Shown piece after piece: positions 11,261 to 24,094 of a stretch of DNA of 64,000 nucleotides. Position 1 is the first letter of the stretch, and the number at the start of each line of letters is the position of its first letter. This DNA comes from Gordonia sp. SID5947. GTDB taxonomy: Bacteria > Actinomycetota > Actinomycetes > Mycobacteriales > Mycobacteriaceae. The stretch lies in assembly GCF_009862785.1 (NCBI RefSeq), contig NZ_WWHU01000001.1, forward strand, positions 1,054,001 through 1,118,000, in the 5' to 3' direction. The notes beneath the pieces are model-generated. The model saw nothing but the letters and a program-made list of their open reading frames with translations. It ran no database searches and was not told where the DNA came from. Both the position numbers and the translations under genes were made by a program.

Positions 11261-12238
11261 TCAGGCTTCGTCGAGCAGGTCGGACGTCACCGCCGATTCG
11301 GTGTCCGGAATTCCGTCCGTGCGAGCCTTCTTGTCGGCCATCGACAGCAGCCGTCGAATCCGTCCGGCCACCGCGTCCTTCGTCATCGGCGGATCTGCGA
11401 GCTGACCCAGTTCTTCCAGAGACGCCTGACGGTGGGTGATGCGCAACTGACCCGCCGCGATCAGGTGATCGGGGACCTCGTCGCCGAGGATGTCGAGTGC
11501 ACGTTCCACCCGTGCCGCCGCCGCGACGGCGGCGCGCGCCGAGCGACGGAGGTTTGCATCGTCGAAGTTGGCCAATCTGTTTGCGGTGGCACGCACCTCA
11601 CGTCGCATGCGGCGCTCTTCCCACACCAGCCGGGTGTCGTGGGCGCCCATCCGGGTGAGCAAGGCGCCGATGGCCTCACCGTCGCGGATGACGACGCGGT
11701 CTGCGCCACGTACTTCCCGGGCCTTGGCCGACACACCGAGGCGACGGGCCGCCCCGACGAGGGCCAGTGCGGCCTCCGGGCCCGGGCAACTGACCTCGAG
11801 GGCCGACGACCGACCTGGCTCGGTGAGTGAGCCGTGCGCGAGAAACGCACCGCGCCAGGCGGCTTCCGAATCCCCGACACTTCCGCCGACCACCTGGGCG
11901 GGCAGCCCCCGCACCGGGCGTCCCCGCAGATCGAGAAGGCCGGTCTGCCGTGCCAGACCTTCGCCGTCCTTGGTCACACGAACGATGTAGCGCGCCCCCT
12001 TGCGGATGCCGCCGCTTCGCAGCACGTGTACGTCGGAGCCATAGCCGTACAGGTCGAAGATCTCCCGACGGAGGCGGCGGGCGACGTTGCCCAGGTCCAC
12101 CTCGGCCTCCACCACCACGCGGCCCGCCACGATGTGGAGGCCTCCCGCGAATCGCAACAAGGCGGACACCTCGGCCTTGCGTGCACTCATCTGGGTCACG
12201 GTCAGTCGCGAAAGCTCATCCTTCACCGCCGCGGTCAT
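11261..12238 (-). CDS. whiA: DNA-binding protein WhiA
   Basis: WhiA is a transcription factor needed for sporulation septation in Streptomyces and conserved across Gram-positive bacteria. The 325-residue product shows the LAGLIDADG-like N-terminal fold ([34 protein letters not shown]) and a C-terminal helix-turn-helix region ([19 protein letters not shown]). The ATG at 12238 ([12 protein letters not shown]) matches the family N-terminus; the frame is open further upstream but not conserved. It follows yvcK after a 232-base gap with a hairpin, so it may also be transcribed on its own. Confidence 0.97.
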   Translation of the reverse strand: MTAAVKDELSRLTVTQMSARKAEVSALLRFAGGLHIVAGRVVVEAEVDLGNVARRLRREIFDLYGYGSDVHVLRSGGIRKGARYIVRVTKDGEGLARQTGLLDLRGRPVRGLPAQVVGGSVGDSEAAWRGAFLAHGSLTEPGRSSALEVSCPGPEAALALVGAARRLGVSAKAREVRGADRVVIRDGEAIGALLTRMGAHDTRLVWEERRMRREVRATANRLANFDDANLRRSARAAVAAAARVERALDILGDEVPDHLIAAGQLRITHRQASLEELGQLADPPMTKDAVAGRIRRLLSMADKKARTDGIPDTESAVTSDLLDEA

Positions 12239-12410
12239 CGCCACCGGTCCCTGCCCTCCTGTCACGGTCCTCCTGTCCCGGGTCGCGCCGTGGTCCCGCC
12301 GAGAGCCGTGCTCCGGTCGCGTCCGCGCCACTGCATGCGGATCGCCGGCCTCCGGGAGCGTCGCCCCCTGGATCCGGTTGCACAGTGATCGACCTCGTAC
12401 TCCTGACGCT

Positions 12411-12437
12411 CACCGACATGACGCAGTCGTCATCGGT
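12411..12437 (-). terminator. Hairpin between yvcK and whiA
   Basis: An imperfect stem (ACCGA-C-ATGACG, loop CAGT, CGTCAT-CGGT) lies about 33 bases past the yvcK stop in a 232-base gap before whiA. It could terminate most yvcK transcripts or structure the whiA leader. The rest of this gap shows no gene. Confidence 0.4.
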
Positions 12438-12470
12438 GGTCACGACTGGAGATTCTTGCGCCCGGACAGC

Positions 12471-13496
12471 TTATCGACCCAATTCACCTTCGCACAGTTC
12501 GTTCACCAGGGTGGCTACTTTCTCCGGGTCATGGACGTGCCGGCCGGGAACCGCGAGGTCGCCGACATGGAGTTGTGCGCCGAAGGACGCAGCGGCCCGG
12601 ACCAGGTGATCCCGCTCACGCCCGGCCGGTACCGATGCGGCATCGACGATCACGTCGTCGACCCGGAAGACGTCGGCGTGGGCATGCAGCACGTGCAGGT
12701 GACGCTCGACCGAGAACCCGGTCGTCTCCCCCGGTTCGGGCGCGAGGTTGACGAACAGGATCTTGCGGGCCGCGGTCTCCTGCAACGCATTCAGTTGGTC
12801 GGGGACGAGGACGTGCGGGATCACGCTGGAGAACCACGAGCCAGGTCCCAGGACCACGACGTCCGCGCCCCGGATCGCTTCGACGGCCTCCGCACACGCC
12901 GGTGGGTCGGTCGGCAGCAGCCTGACACGTCGGACCTTTCCCGGGGTGGTCGCCACCGCGACCTGCCCGCGGATGCACCGGCTGATCCGCGGATCGCTCT
13001 CCAGGCCCGAGACGTCCGCCTCGATCTCCAGCGGAACCGTCGACATCGGCAACACGCGACCGTCGATGTCGAACACGTCGATCAACTCGTCGAGTGCCGC
13101 CACCGGACTACCGGTCACCTCCGTCAGACCGGCCAACAACAGGTTGCCGATCGGGTGTCCTGCGAGCGCGCCATATCCGCCGAAGCGATGTTGGAACGTA
13201 CTCGTCCACAACTCGTGTCCGGCCGGGTCGAGCCGACCCGGCCGGCCCTCCCGAGCGGCGAGAGCCGCCGGCGCAGACATCAAGGCCGACAGCGCCATCC
13301 GCAGGTCACCCGGCGGAATGACACCCAACTCCGCCCGTAGTCGACCCGATGAACCGCCGTCGTCGGCCACGGTCACCACGGCCGTGACGTCGGGACTGAG
13401 GTACCGCATGGCGGTCAGGGTGGCGTACAGTCCGTGACCGCCACCCAGCGCGACGATCCGCATCGGCTCCCGCTCGGCGTTGTCGCGGCGGCTCAT
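12471..13496 (-). CDS. yvcK: YvcK/CuvA family gluconeogenesis factor, UDP-sugar binding
   Basis: YvcK-family proteins bind UDP-sugars and influence cell-wall synthesis and carbon use; the M. tuberculosis homologue is called CuvA. The 341-residue product has the nucleotide-binding ALGGGHGLYATL near the N-terminus, VADDGGSSGRLR, LVLGPGSWFSS-like and NLAPEPGET stretches, all typical. The start is ATG 13496, four bases overlapping the end of rapZ (13493). The order rapZ-yvcK-whiA is conserved in many Gram-positive bacteria. Confidence 0.95.
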   Translation of the reverse strand: MSRRDNAEREPMRIVALGGGHGLYATLTAMRYLSPDVTAVVTVADDGGSSGRLRAELGVIPPGDLRMALSALMSAPAALAAREGRPGRLDPAGHELWTSTFQHRFGGYGALAGHPIGNLLLAGLTEVTGSPVAALDELIDVFDIDGRVLPMSTVPLEIEADVSGLESDPRISRCIRGQVAVATTPGKVRRVRLLPTDPPACAEAVEAIRGADVVVLGPGSWFSSVIPHVLVPDQLNALQETAARKILFVNLAPEPGETTGFSVERHLHVLHAHADVFRVDDVIVDAASVPAGRERDHLVRAAASFGAQLHVGDLAVPGRHVHDPEKVATLVNELCEGELGR

Positions 13497-14425
13497 TCAC
13501 GCCCCAGATCACGGTGGATGACCCGCACGTCGTAGTGCGGCGCGTCGGCCCGGTCCGTCATCGCGCGCAGGCGGCGGCCGATCTCCTCGGCGATCGCCAC
13601 GCTCCGATGTTTGCCACCCGTGCAACCGATACTGATGGTCATGTACCTCTTGCCCTCTCGCAGGTACCCAGCCGAGACGGTGTCGAGGATCTCCAGGTAG
13701 AGGTCGACGAAGTGCCCGGCCCCGTCCTGGCCGAGCACGTAGTCGCGCACCGCGTCGTCGCGGCCATTCGGCTCTCGCAACCCGGGCACCCAGTACGGAT
13801 TCGGCAGGAATCGGGCATCTGCCACGACGTCGGAGTCGATCGGCAGCCCGTACTTGAACCCGAACGACTGGACCGCCACGCTGAGCAGGTTGTCGGCCTC
13901 ATCCGGGTAGACACCCTCGACCACCTCGCGCAGTTTAGCCGCGGTCAGGGACGATGTCTCCACCACCAGATCGGCCGAACTCTTGATGGGTGCGAGGATG
14001 ACGCGCTCACGGGCGATCCCATCGATGAGGGTCTCCCTGCCCTGCAGTGGATGGCGACGACGGACCTGCTCGAACCGCCGGACCAGGATCTGGTCGCTCG
14101 CGTCGAGGAAGAGCACCTTGGTGCGTGCGCCAGAGGCCTCCAACGTCTTTCGCAATCGGTCGAGCTGGTCGCCGATCTCGTCGTCGGATGCGCGGATGAC
14201 CATCGCCAGCCGGGAGATGGCCGGATCGCTCTCCCGGACCATCCCGATCATCCTCGAGATCAACGTCGGCGGGACGTTGTCGGCCACGTACCAGCCGTCG
14301 TCCTCCAGCACGTTCGCTGCGGTTGATCGCCCGGCACCGGACATCCCCGCCACGAACAGCACCGTCAGCTCGGACCGGTAGTCCGTGACGACGCCGTCGC
14401 CGGACGCATCGGTTGGGTCAGTCAC
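13493..14425 (-). CDS. rapZ: RapZ-family nucleotide-binding protein
   Basis: RapZ proteins are GTP/ATP-binding proteins; in E. coli RapZ adapts RNase E to the GlmZ small RNA, while actinobacterial homologues lack that partner and their role is open. The 310-residue product has a P-loop at residues 27-34 (GMSGAGRS, Arg in place of the usual Lys, a substitution also present in mycobacterial homologues as I recall), [11 protein letters not shown] and the C-terminal [10 protein letters not shown] motif. The GTG start at 14425 overlaps the uvrC stop by eight bases. Confidence 0.94.
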   Translation of the reverse strand: MTDPTDASGDGVVTDYRSELTVLFVAGMSGAGRSTAANVLEDDGWYVADNVPPTLISRMIGMVRESDPAISRLAMVIRASDDEIGDQLDRLRKTLEASGARTKVLFLDASDQILVRRFEQVRRRHPLQGRETLIDGIARERVILAPIKSSADLVVETSSLTAAKLREVVEGVYPDEADNLLSVAVQSFGFKYGLPIDSDVVADARFLPNPYWVPGLREPNGRDDAVRDYVLGQDGAGHFVDLYLEILDTVSAGYLREGKRYMTISIGCTGGKHRSVAIAEEIGRRLRAMTDRADAPHYDVRVIHRDLGRE

Positions 14426-16538
14426 CCGTCGTCTCCTCCACTCGGCCCGCTGTCCTCACGTCGGCCATCGTGACATCGTCTGCCGTGGTCCCGCTCGCCT
14501 TGCTCGCGGTTGCGGACTCCTCCGTCGGCGGGTCCTCGGTCGCGGCGTCCTCGGTTGTCACGGCGGGTGCCGCGTCCTCCGCCAATGCTGCACGGACCGC
14601 CCGGGCCGTCGCCATCCCGATGCCGGGCACCCCCGAGATGTCCTCCAGGGTGGCATCCCGGAGCCGGGCCACGGAACCGAAATGGGTCACCAGAGCGGTG
14701 CGTCGCGTCCGCCCGAGGCCGGGCACCCCGTCGAGCACCGATTCGGTCATCCGCTTGCTGCGTTTGCTGCGGTGGAAGGTGATCGCGAAGCGGTGTGCCT
14801 CGTCGCGGACCCGCTGCAGCAGGAACAACGCCTGACTGGTCCGGGGAAGGATCACGGGTTCATCATCACCCGGGACCCACACCTCCTCCAGCCGCTTGGC
14901 CAGCCCGATGACGGCGACGTCGTTCACCCCGAGTTCGTCGAGCACCGAGGCAGCGGCGTGTACCTGGGGCGCACCACCGTCCACCACGAAAAGGTTTGGG
15001 GGTAGGCGAACTTTCGCGGCCGCCCCGATTCCGGATCGACGGCGGGTTGCGCCGCCGTCTCCTGGTCCTGACGGTGCCGCAGGAATCGCCGACGGGTCAC
15101 CTCTGCGATCGAGGCGACGTCGTCGGAACGTCCGTCACCGGCCGCCGCCCGGATCGAGTAATGGCGGTAGTCCGATTTGCGCGGTAAACCGTCCTCGAAC
15201 ACCACCAGCGACGCCACCACATCGGTGCCCTGCACGTGCGAGATGTCGATGCACTCGATGCGCAACGGGGCCTGATCCAGACCGAGCCCCTCCTGCAACT
15301 CGGTCAGCGCCGCCGAGCGAGTCGTCAGGTCGCCCGCACGGCGTAACTTGTGCTGCGCCAACGCCTCCGTGGCATTGCGGCCGACCGTGTCGAACAGCGC
15401 CTTCTTGTCTCCGCGTTGCGGGACGCGCAGCGCGACCCGGCTGCCACGCAGGTCCGACAACCACTGCTGCAGATCCTCGTGCTCGTCGGGCAACTCGGGG
15501 ACAAGGACTTCCCGGGGATCGCCTCGCCTCGCACGCGGTCGTCATCGATCGGCACCGATGCGTCGAGATCGGCCTGGGTTCCGTAGAATTGGGTGACGAA
15601 CTGCGCCACCTGCTCCCCCATCGAGTCGTCGTCGGAGCGTTCCACCACCCATCCGCGCTGACCCCGCACCCTGCCGTCGCGGACGTGGAACACCTGGACG
15701 GAGACCTCCAGTTCGTCGCCGACCATGGCGACCACGTCTGCGTCTGTACCGTCACCGAGGACCACCGCCTGCTTTTCCATCGCGCGACGCATCGCGCCCA
15801 CGTCATCGCGCAGTCGTGCCGCCTTCTCGAAGTCGAGATCTTCTGCCGCCGAGGCCATTTCGCGTTCAAGGTTGCGGATCATCTGGTCCGTGCGGCCGGC
15901 CAGGAAGTCGCAGAAGTCGTCCACGATCGCACGGTGCTCGTCGGCGGTGACCCGGCCTACGCAGGGCGCGGAGCACTTGTCGATGTATCCGAGCAGGCAG
16001 GGACGGTCGATCTGCCTGTGCCGCTTGAACACCCCGTGGAACAGGTACGCGCCGGGAACACGCGCGTGAGCAGATCCACGGTCTCGCGGATCGCCCAGGC
16101 GTGCGAGTACGGACCGAAGTAGCGCACCCCGCGACGGCGGGGCCCGCGGTAGACGAACAACCGCGGGTATTCCTCGTTCAGGGTGACCGCGAGAACGGGA
16201 TAACTCTTGTCGTCGCGGTACCGGACGTTGAACCGCGGGTCGAATTCCTTGATCCAGTTGTACTCGAGTTGCAGCGCCTCGACCTCGGTGCCGACCACCG
16301 TCCATTCCACCGACGATGCGGTGGTCACCATCTGGCGGGTACGGGGATGCAACGACGTGATGTCGGCGAAGTACGACGTGAGTCGGGAGCGCAGGTTCTT
16401 GGCCTTGCCGACGTAGATGACGCGACCGTGTGCGTCGCGGAACTTGTAGACCCCGGGTTCGGTGGGAATCGTGCCCGCTGCGGGACGGTAGGTTGTCGGG
16501 TCGGCCACGTATCCCAGGCTAGTCGAGGCGTGCGACAT
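14418..16538 (-). CDS. uvrC: Excinuclease ABC subunit UvrC (three one-base frameshifts)
   Basis: UvrC makes both incisions in UvrABC nucleotide excision repair. The domains appear in order but in shifting frames: a GIY-YIG nuclease ([24 protein letters not shown] in pieces), the Cys-rich [14 protein letters not shown], the UVR segment ([12 protein letters not shown]), the RNase H-like endonuclease ([20 protein letters not shown]) and tandem helix-hairpin-helix at the C-terminus ([16 protein letters not shown]). Frame breaks are at about 16035-16037, 15501-15502 and 14998-15002 (G-run). Each is repaired by adding one base, giving about 707 residues, a normal length. Three losses with no loss of motif conservation suggest consensus errors. 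The C-terminus after the hairpin motifs is an acidic, Thr-rich tail. It overlaps rapZ by eight bases. Confidence 0.94.
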
Positions 16539-16587
16539 GGCTCCGCGGGCGAGGGGCGGTGGGGCGGTCGTCGGGTCGATGTGGCGG

Positions 16588-16655
16588 GGATCTCGATACG
16601 CCTCCTCGCTGCGCTCGTCGGCTACTCGATCAGCGGGAGAAGCACGGCCGGTCAG

Positions 16656-16671
<16 letters not shown>
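16588..16671. repeat. Intergenic repeat element with a duplicated 17 bp unit
   Basis: The stretch CTCGATACGCCTCC...CGCTGCGCTCGTCGGC then GCTACTCGATCAGCGGG resembles the dispersed GC-rich intergenic repeats common in Gordonia, Rhodococcus and relatives. The 17 bp end unit (16621-16637) recurs with one change at 16655-16671. The second copy contains the stop codon of the PH-domain gene. Whether it is dispersed in this genome cannot be judged from one window. Confidence 0.5.
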
Positions 16672-18939
<2,268 letters not shown>

Positions 18940-18942
18940 CGT

Positions 18943-19617
18943 TCACTCCACTCCTGACGCGTCACGTACGCCATCGTCGCCTGCGCCCCGCACCCGCGAG
19001 TCGTCGCGGTCCCGCAGAGCGGGATGCAGACGCTCGACGTACTTGGCGATCACGTCGACCTCGAGGTTCACCGGGTTTCCGGGGCCCGCCACCCCGAGGT
19101 TCGTCTCCGCGAGCGTGGTGGGGATGAGGGAGATCTCGAACCACTGCCCCGCCTCGGGGGACGCGCCGAGCGACGCCACGGTCAGCGACACCCCGTCCAC
19201 GGTGATCGATCCCTTCTCCACGATGTAGCGGCTCAGCTCGGCCGAGACGGCGATCCGCACGATCGTCCAATGCTCCGACGGCGTGACGGAGACGACCTCG
19301 CCCACACCGTCGACGTGGCCTTGCACGATGTGCCCGCCGAAACGCCCGCCGGCAGCCATGGCACGTTCCAGGTTCACCGGGCTGCCCTTGTCGAGGCGGG
19401 CGAGCGAGCTGCGTCGCAGGGTCTCGGCCATCACATCGACGGTGAACTCGTCGGGTCCCTGTTCCACGACGGTCAGACACACCCCGTTGACCGCTATCGA
19501 ATCACCGAACTTGGCATCGCTGGTCACAAGGGGGCCGCGGACGGTCAGGCGGGCGGCATCGGTCAGGTCGTCTCGACGGACGACGGTGCCGAGTTCCTCG
19601 ACGATCCCGGTAAACAC
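18943..19617 (-). CDS. ribE: Riboflavin synthase, alpha subunit
   Basis: RibE dismutates two lumazine molecules into riboflavin. The start is GTG at 19617, giving the canonical N-terminus (M)FTGIVEELG; the frame is open further upstream but that part is riboswitch. The 224-residue product contains the two lumazine-binding repeats, the second beginning near GGHIVQGHVDGVG, and GSITVDGVSLTV. It is the first gene after the FMN riboswitch and is followed closely by ribBA. The C-terminal tail after VERLHPALRD is poorly conserved. Confidence 0.96.
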   Translation of the reverse strand: MFTGIVEELGTVVRRDDLTDAARLTVRGPLVTSDAKFGDSIAVNGVCLTVVEQGPDEFTVDVMAETLRRSSLARLDKGSPVNLERAMAAGGRFGGHIVQGHVDGVGEVVSVTPSEHWTIVRIAVSAELSRYIVEKGSITVDGVSLTVASLGASPEAGQWFEISLIPTTLAETNLGVAGPGNPVNLEVDVIAKYVERLHPALRDRDDSRVRGAGDDGVRDASGVE

Positions 19618-19685
19618 GTGGCGCTCCTCAGTACTCGCTCGGAGCATGCAGCGAGGTGAGACGAGGGCGGCCGTCGGTGGTGCCC

Positions 19686-19835
<150 letters not shown>

Positions 19836-19844
19836 TCTCCCTCG

Positions 19845-19850
19845 AAATTA
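19845..19850 (-). promoter_or_regulatory. Possible -10 box of the rib riboswitch transcript
   Basis: TAATTT on the minus strand, in the context CATGCTAATTTCGAG, lies about 10 bases before the riboswitch P1. It fits the loose TANNNT -10 pattern of actinobacterial housekeeping promoters. No convincing -35 box is seen. Confidence 0.35.
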
Positions 19851-19929
19851 GCATGCCCCAACTCACCGTGACATCTCGCATCCGTCACAGGTGAGGTCTC
19901 GGCCCCGGCATCGGTCGGCCGGAGACCAC

Positions 19930-20955
19930 TCAGCGGGATAGGCGCAGCAGTACGTCCGAACCGAGCGTCTCGACCGCCCCGAGGCCAAATCGAGTGGCGT
20001 CCGCCAGGGTCGTCACGTCGGGAATCGCCACCGAGGCAGGGCCCGCGCCGATGACGATCGGCGCGACATACGCCTCTATCTCGTCGACGAGATCCGCGCC
20101 GAGAAACGCGCCGATGATGGCCGGCCCACCTTCCACCAGCACCCACAGCGCGTCCGGCAGGTCGGCGAGCACAGCTGCCGGGTCATGCGTGCGAACGTGT
20201 CGCGACGGCGCGGAATCGTCGGTCACCCGCGCCCCGGCGGGTAACTCCCGTAGCCCCATCACCACCCTCGTCGGTTGATGAGAGCGCAAGTCCCCGTTGG
20301 CATGTCGAGCGGTCAGCGCAGGATCATCACGCCATACGGTCCCGGTCCCGACGACAATCGCGTCGAGTAGGGCGCGTTGTCGGTGTGCTCGGCGGCGGGC
20401 CACGTCCCCGGTGATCCACTGGCTGGAGCCGTCCGGCGCAGCGACCCGCCCGTCGATGCTCGCGGCGATCTTCGCGGTCACGAACGGGCGTCCGTGCCGT
20501 TGCCGGAACAGCCACCCCCGCAGGGGCCCGGCCTCGGCCTCCGCGGCCCCGATACCGCCGACCACGGTCAGCCCGGCACCACGCAACCTCTCGGCGCCGC
20601 CGGACGCGGCCGGATTCGGATCGTCGAGGGCGTAATAGACCGCGGTGACTCCTGCATCGATGAGTGCGCGCGTACAGGGACCGGTGCGACCGGTGTGGTC
20701 ACAGGGCTCGAGCGTGACCACCGCGGTGGCCCCGGCGGCCGCCGCCCCGGCCTCACGCAGGGCCATCACCTCGGCGTGCGGTCCGCCGACGGGCTGGGTG
20801 AATCCGCGACCGACCACCGCACCGTCGGCGGTGAGAATGACCGCACCGACCGGCGGATTGGGCGAGCTGGACCCCTGCGCGCGGCGTGACTCGGCGATGG
20901 CCAGGTCCATCGCGTGCCCGATGTCCGTGCCCGCTGCCGCCGGATCGTCGACCAT
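19930..20955 (-). CDS. ribD: Bifunctional diaminohydroxyphosphoribosylaminopyrimidine deaminase / 5-amino-6-(5-phosphoribosylamino)uracil reductase
   Basis: RibD carries out deamination and reduction early in riboflavin synthesis. The N-terminal deaminase has the zinc site HAEVMAL and PCDHTGRTGPC (residues about 50-90). The C-terminal reductase begins at RPFVTAKIAASIDGRVA and ends at SDVLLRLSR. The start taken is ATG 20955, eight bases after the rpe stop, giving 341 residues; an ATG in MDLAIAESRR is a shorter option. It is grouped with rpe rather than behind the FMN riboswitch. Confidence 0.96.
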   Translation of the reverse strand: MVDDPAAAGTDIGHAMDLAIAESRRAQGSSSPNPPVGAVILTADGAVVGRGFTQPVGGPHAEVMALREAGAAAAGATAVVTLEPCDHTGRTGPCTRALIDAGVTAVYYALDDPNPAASGGAERLRGAGLTVVGGIGAAEAEAGPLRGWLFRQRHGRPFVTAKIAASIDGRVAAPDGSSQWITGDVARRRAHRQRALLDAIVVGTGTVWRDDPALTARHANGDLRSHQPTRVVMGLRELPAGARVTDDSAPSRHVRTHDPAAVLADLPDALWVLVEGGPAIIGAFLGADLVDEIEAYVAPIVIGAGPASVAIPDVTTLADATRFGLGAVETLGSDVLLRLSR

Positions 20956-20963
20956 GTTGCCGG

Positions 20964-21665
20964 TCAGCCCGCGCTCGCCCGCGCAGCCGCGGCCTGCGCG
21001 CGCAGTGCACCGACGGCAGCACCCGGATCGGCGGCTCCGTAGACGGCCGATCCCGCCACGAAGCAATCGATGCCGGCCTCGGCGGCCTCCTCGATCGTGT
21101 CGGCGTTGATTCCGCCGTCGATCTCGACGAGCAAGCGCAGATCCTCGGTGTCGATGACGCGTCGGATCGCACGAGCCTTCGCCAACACTTCCGGCATGAA
21201 CTTCTGTCCGCCGAATCCTGGTTCCACGCTCATGATCAGCAACGTGTCGAAATCTCGCAGGATCTCCAGGTAGGGCTCGAGCGGGGTGCCCGGCTTGATG
21301 CTCAGACCCGCTTTGGCACCGGCCGCCCGAACATCTCGGGCGACCGCGACCGGGTCGTCGGTGGCCTCGGCATGAAAGGTGACGTTGTGGGCGCCCGCCT
21401 CGGCATATGGCGGTGCCCAATGACCCGGATCCTCGATCATCAGATGGCAGTCGAGCGGGATGTCGGTGGCCTTCAGGAGACTCTCCACCACCGGGAGTCC
21501 CAACGTCAGGTTGGGCACGAAATGAGCGTCCATGACGTCCACGTGCAGCCAGTCGGCACGATTGGTTCCCGACCCGGCAACCGCGTCGGCTTCGGCTGCG
21601 AGATTCGCGAAATCCGCGGAGAGGATGGACGGGGCGATCATCGGGGCAGATCCGGAATCACACAT
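20964..21665 (-). CDS. rpe: Ribulose-phosphate 3-epimerase
   Basis: The enzyme interconverts ribulose-5-phosphate and xylulose-5-phosphate. The TIM-barrel signatures are present: [46 protein letters not shown] and [14 protein letters not shown] 21665 gives 233 residues; ATG 21641 (MIAPSIL) is the alternative. Its product ribulose-5-phosphate is the RibB substrate, which gives a metabolic reason for lying next to ribD. Confidence 0.97.
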   Translation of the reverse strand: MCDSGSAPMIAPSILSADFANLAAEADAVAGSGTNRADWLHVDVMDAHFVPNLTLGLPVVESLLKATDIPLDCHLMIEDPGHWAPPYAEAGAHNVTFHAEATDDPVAVARDVRAAGAKAGLSIKPGTPLEPYLEILRDFDTLLIMSVEPGFGGQKFMPEVLAKARAIRRVIDTEDLRLLVEIDGGINADTIEEAAEAGIDCFVAGSAVYGAADPGAAVGALRAQAAAARASAG

Positions 21666-21760
21666 GGCCTCAGATTGTAGGGCGCGTGACCGCTCACGCC
21701 GCGTCGGTCTGGGGTGCCATCGGCCGTGGGGGCCGTGGTGTCGCCACGCGCTGTCGGAAT

Positions 21761-23122
21761 TCAGCGCCGCAACGCGGCCAGGAACATCGCATCGGTGCCA
21801 TGGAGGTGCGGCCACAGCTGGACGTGCGGTCCGTCGCCCAGGGCGTCGGCGGACACCAGCGGGCGCGCGTCGATCTGTTCGGCCTCCGGGTGGGTGGCCA
21901 GGACGTCGGCGATCACCCCGGTCGTCTCTGCCGGGTGCGGTGAGCAGGTCGAATAGATGACCACGCCGCCCGGGCGGAGCAATCGCACCGCCTCGGTGAG
22001 GAGTTCGCGCTGCAACACCACGAGCCCGTCGACGTCGTCGGGGGTGCGTCGCCATCGAGCTTCCGGCCGTCGGCGCAGCGAACCGAGTCCGCTGCACGGC
22101 GCGTCGAGCAGGATCCGGTCGTATCCCGGCGCCAGTCCGCTCGACCGCGCGTCGGCGACGTGCACATCGACCGGTAGGTCGCGGACCACTTTGCGGATGA
22201 GTTCGGCACGATGCTCCGACACCTCCACCGCGTCGAGCCGCGCCCCGTCGATGTCCGCGATCGCCGCGACCAGTGCCGCCTTGCCGCCCGGTCCCGCGCA
22301 CATGTCCAACCAGCGACCGGCGTCGTCGGCCACCTCGGCGACCGTCATCGCGCGGCCGACGAGCTGACTGCCCTCGTCCTGCACCCCGGCATAACCGTCG
22401 CGAACCGCTTCGAGATCACCGGGGTCACCGCCTGCCAGATAGACGCAGTACGGCGAGTAGCGGCCCACCTCACCGTCGCTGACGAGTGCCAGTTCCTCGG
22501 CGGTGATCTGCCCCGGCCGGGCCACCAGGTGCACGGGGGGCCGTTCGTCGTCGGCCGCCAGCGCCGCCTGCAGCTGTCCCGCGGAACCACCCAGCGCGTC
22601 GTAGAAGACCTGCGCGATCCATCGCGGATGGGCGTACCGGAAGGCCAGGTTCCCGATCAGATCGTCGGCGATGGAGGGCGCGAGATCGTCGACCCAGAGT
22701 TCCTCGTCGCGCTGGGACACCTTGCGCAGCACCGCGTTCACGAACCCCGCGGGTCCCATACCTGCCTCCGACCGGATCAGGTCGACGGAGGTGGAGACCG
22801 CGGCATGTGCCCCGATCCGCGTCCGCAGCAGCTGATAGACGCCGAGGCGCAGCACATCGAGCACCGCGCCGTCGATCTGGTCGACCGGACGTGCGGCGGC
22901 CGAAGCGATGACGGCGTCGAGTAGGCCCTGTGCCCGCGCCGAGCCGTAGGTCAGCTCGGTGGCCAGAGCAGCGTCACGACCGTCGATCCCCCTCTCGCGC
23001 AGCATCTTCGGCAGGATGAGGTTCGCGTAGGCGTCGCGTTCGCGGACTGCCCGCAGGGTGTCGCGTGCCGCCGCGCGCGCGGGGTCGACCGCCTTGTCGC
23101 GAATCATCGGCGAGCGCTTCAT
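21761..23122 (-). CDS. rsmB: 16S rRNA (cytosine-967-C5)-methyltransferase
   Basis: RsmB methylates cytosine 967 of 16S rRNA using S-adenosylmethionine. The N-terminal third is a NusB-like RNA-binding domain. The C-terminal domain has the SAM site DMCAGPGGK, the motif IV cysteine in [14 protein letters not shown] and the catalytic cysteine in [13 protein letters not shown] 23122 overlaps the fmt stop (ATGA), giving 453 residues. The fmt-rsmB pairing is conserved widely in bacteria. Confidence 0.96.
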   Translation of the reverse strand: MKRSPMIRDKAVDPARAAARDTLRAVRERDAYANLILPKMLRERGIDGRDAALATELTYGSARAQGLLDAVIASAAARPVDQIDGAVLDVLRLGVYQLLRTRIGAHAAVSTSVDLIRSEAGMGPAGFVNAVLRKVSQRDEELWVDDLAPSIADDLIGNLAFRYAHPRWIAQVFYDALGGSAGQLQAALAADDERPPVHLVARPGQITAEELALVSDGEVGRYSPYCVYLAGGDPGDLEAVRDGYAGVQDEGSQLVGRAMTVAEVADDAGRWLDMCAGPGGKAALVAAIADIDGARLDAVEVSEHRAELIRKVVRDLPVDVHVADARSSGLAPGYDRILLDAPCSGLGSLRRRPEARWRRTPDDVDGLVVLQRELLTEAVRLLRPGGVVIYSTCSPHPAETTGVIADVLATHPEAEQIDARPLVSADALGDGPHVQLWPHLHGTDAMFLAALRR

Positions 23123-24057
23123 TCCACCACCGTCCCGTCTGCCAGATGTGCACCGCGCGCCCAATCCGCCGCGGCCATCGCCTTCTTCCCGGGCGGCTGC
23201 ACCCAGGACAGGCGCACCGGTCGCGTGGACGTGCCGACGTCCACCGAACGTTTCGCCACCACCAACGAGCCGGGCGCGGGCTGCGCCGCATCGTCGGAGC
23301 CCTCGAGCGGCGTCACCGGACCGACCTTGATGCGGGCCCCGTCCAGAGTGGTCCAAGCGCCCGGCGCCGGGGTGTGTGCGCGGACCAGCCGGTCGACGAT
23401 GTGCGCAGGTAGATCCCATCGAATCCGAGCGTCGTCCACCTCGACCTTCGGTGCGTGACTGACGCCCTGGACAGATTGCGCCACCGGCGTCAGGGTGCCG
23501 GCCTCCACGCCGTCGAGCGTCGACACCAGCAGGTGCGAGCCGGCTTCGGACAATCGCCGCAGCAGGTCGCCGCTGGTGTCGGCAGGCGCTATGTTCTCGG
23601 TGATCAAACCGTAGACCGGACCGGTGTCCAGGCCCTCCTCCAGACGGAACGTGCTCGCCCCGGTGATCTCGTCACCGGCGGCGATCGCGTGCTGCACCGG
23701 CGCGGCACCCCGCCAGGCGGGCAGTACCGAGAAGTGCAGATTGATCCAACCGTGGGTCGGCAGGTCCAGCAGACCGGCCGGAACCAGCCCTCCGTAGGCG
23801 ACCACCGCTCCGCAATCGGGGCGCCACGATCGCAACCTGTCCAGGACCCCGGGATCGGTCAACCGTCGCGGGGTGATCACGTCGAGGCCGTGTTCGTCGG
23901 CGAGCGACGCCACCGGAGACCGCACCAGCGACCGGCCACGGCCGGACGCGGCATCGGGACGGGAGATCACCCCCACCACCTCGTGCTGTGGTGAGTCGAG
24001 AAGCAATTGCAGAGACGGCACCGCCACCTCCGGGGTGCCGGCGAATACGACCCTCAT
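23119..24057 (-). CDS. fmt: Methionyl-tRNA formyltransferase
   Basis: Fmt formylates initiator methionyl-tRNA using 10-formyltetrahydrofolate. The 312-residue product begins [16 protein letters not shown] and carries the catalytic region [14 protein letters not shown] and the [18 protein letters not shown] loop, then a C-terminal tRNA-binding domain. The start is ATG 24057. It lies 37 bases after priA and overlaps rsmB. Confidence 0.97.
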   Translation of the reverse strand: MRVVFAGTPEVAVPSLQLLLDSPQHEVVGVISRPDAASGRGRSLVRSPVASLADEHGLDVITPRRLTDPGVLDRLRSWRPDCGAVVAYGGLVPAGLLDLPTHGWINLHFSVLPAWRGAAPVQHAIAAGDEITGASTFRLEEGLDTGPVYGLITENIAPADTSGDLLRRLSEAGSHLLVSTLDGVEAGTLTPVAQSVQGVSHAPKVEVDDARIRWDLPAHIVDRLVRAHTPAPGAWTTLDGARIKVGPVTPLEGSDDAAQPAPGSLVVAKRSVDVGTSTRPVRLSWVQPPGKKAMAAADWARGAHLADGTVVE

Positions 24058-24094
24058 ACGACCCTTTCGTCCCCGACGACGGTGATGTCCGTGC

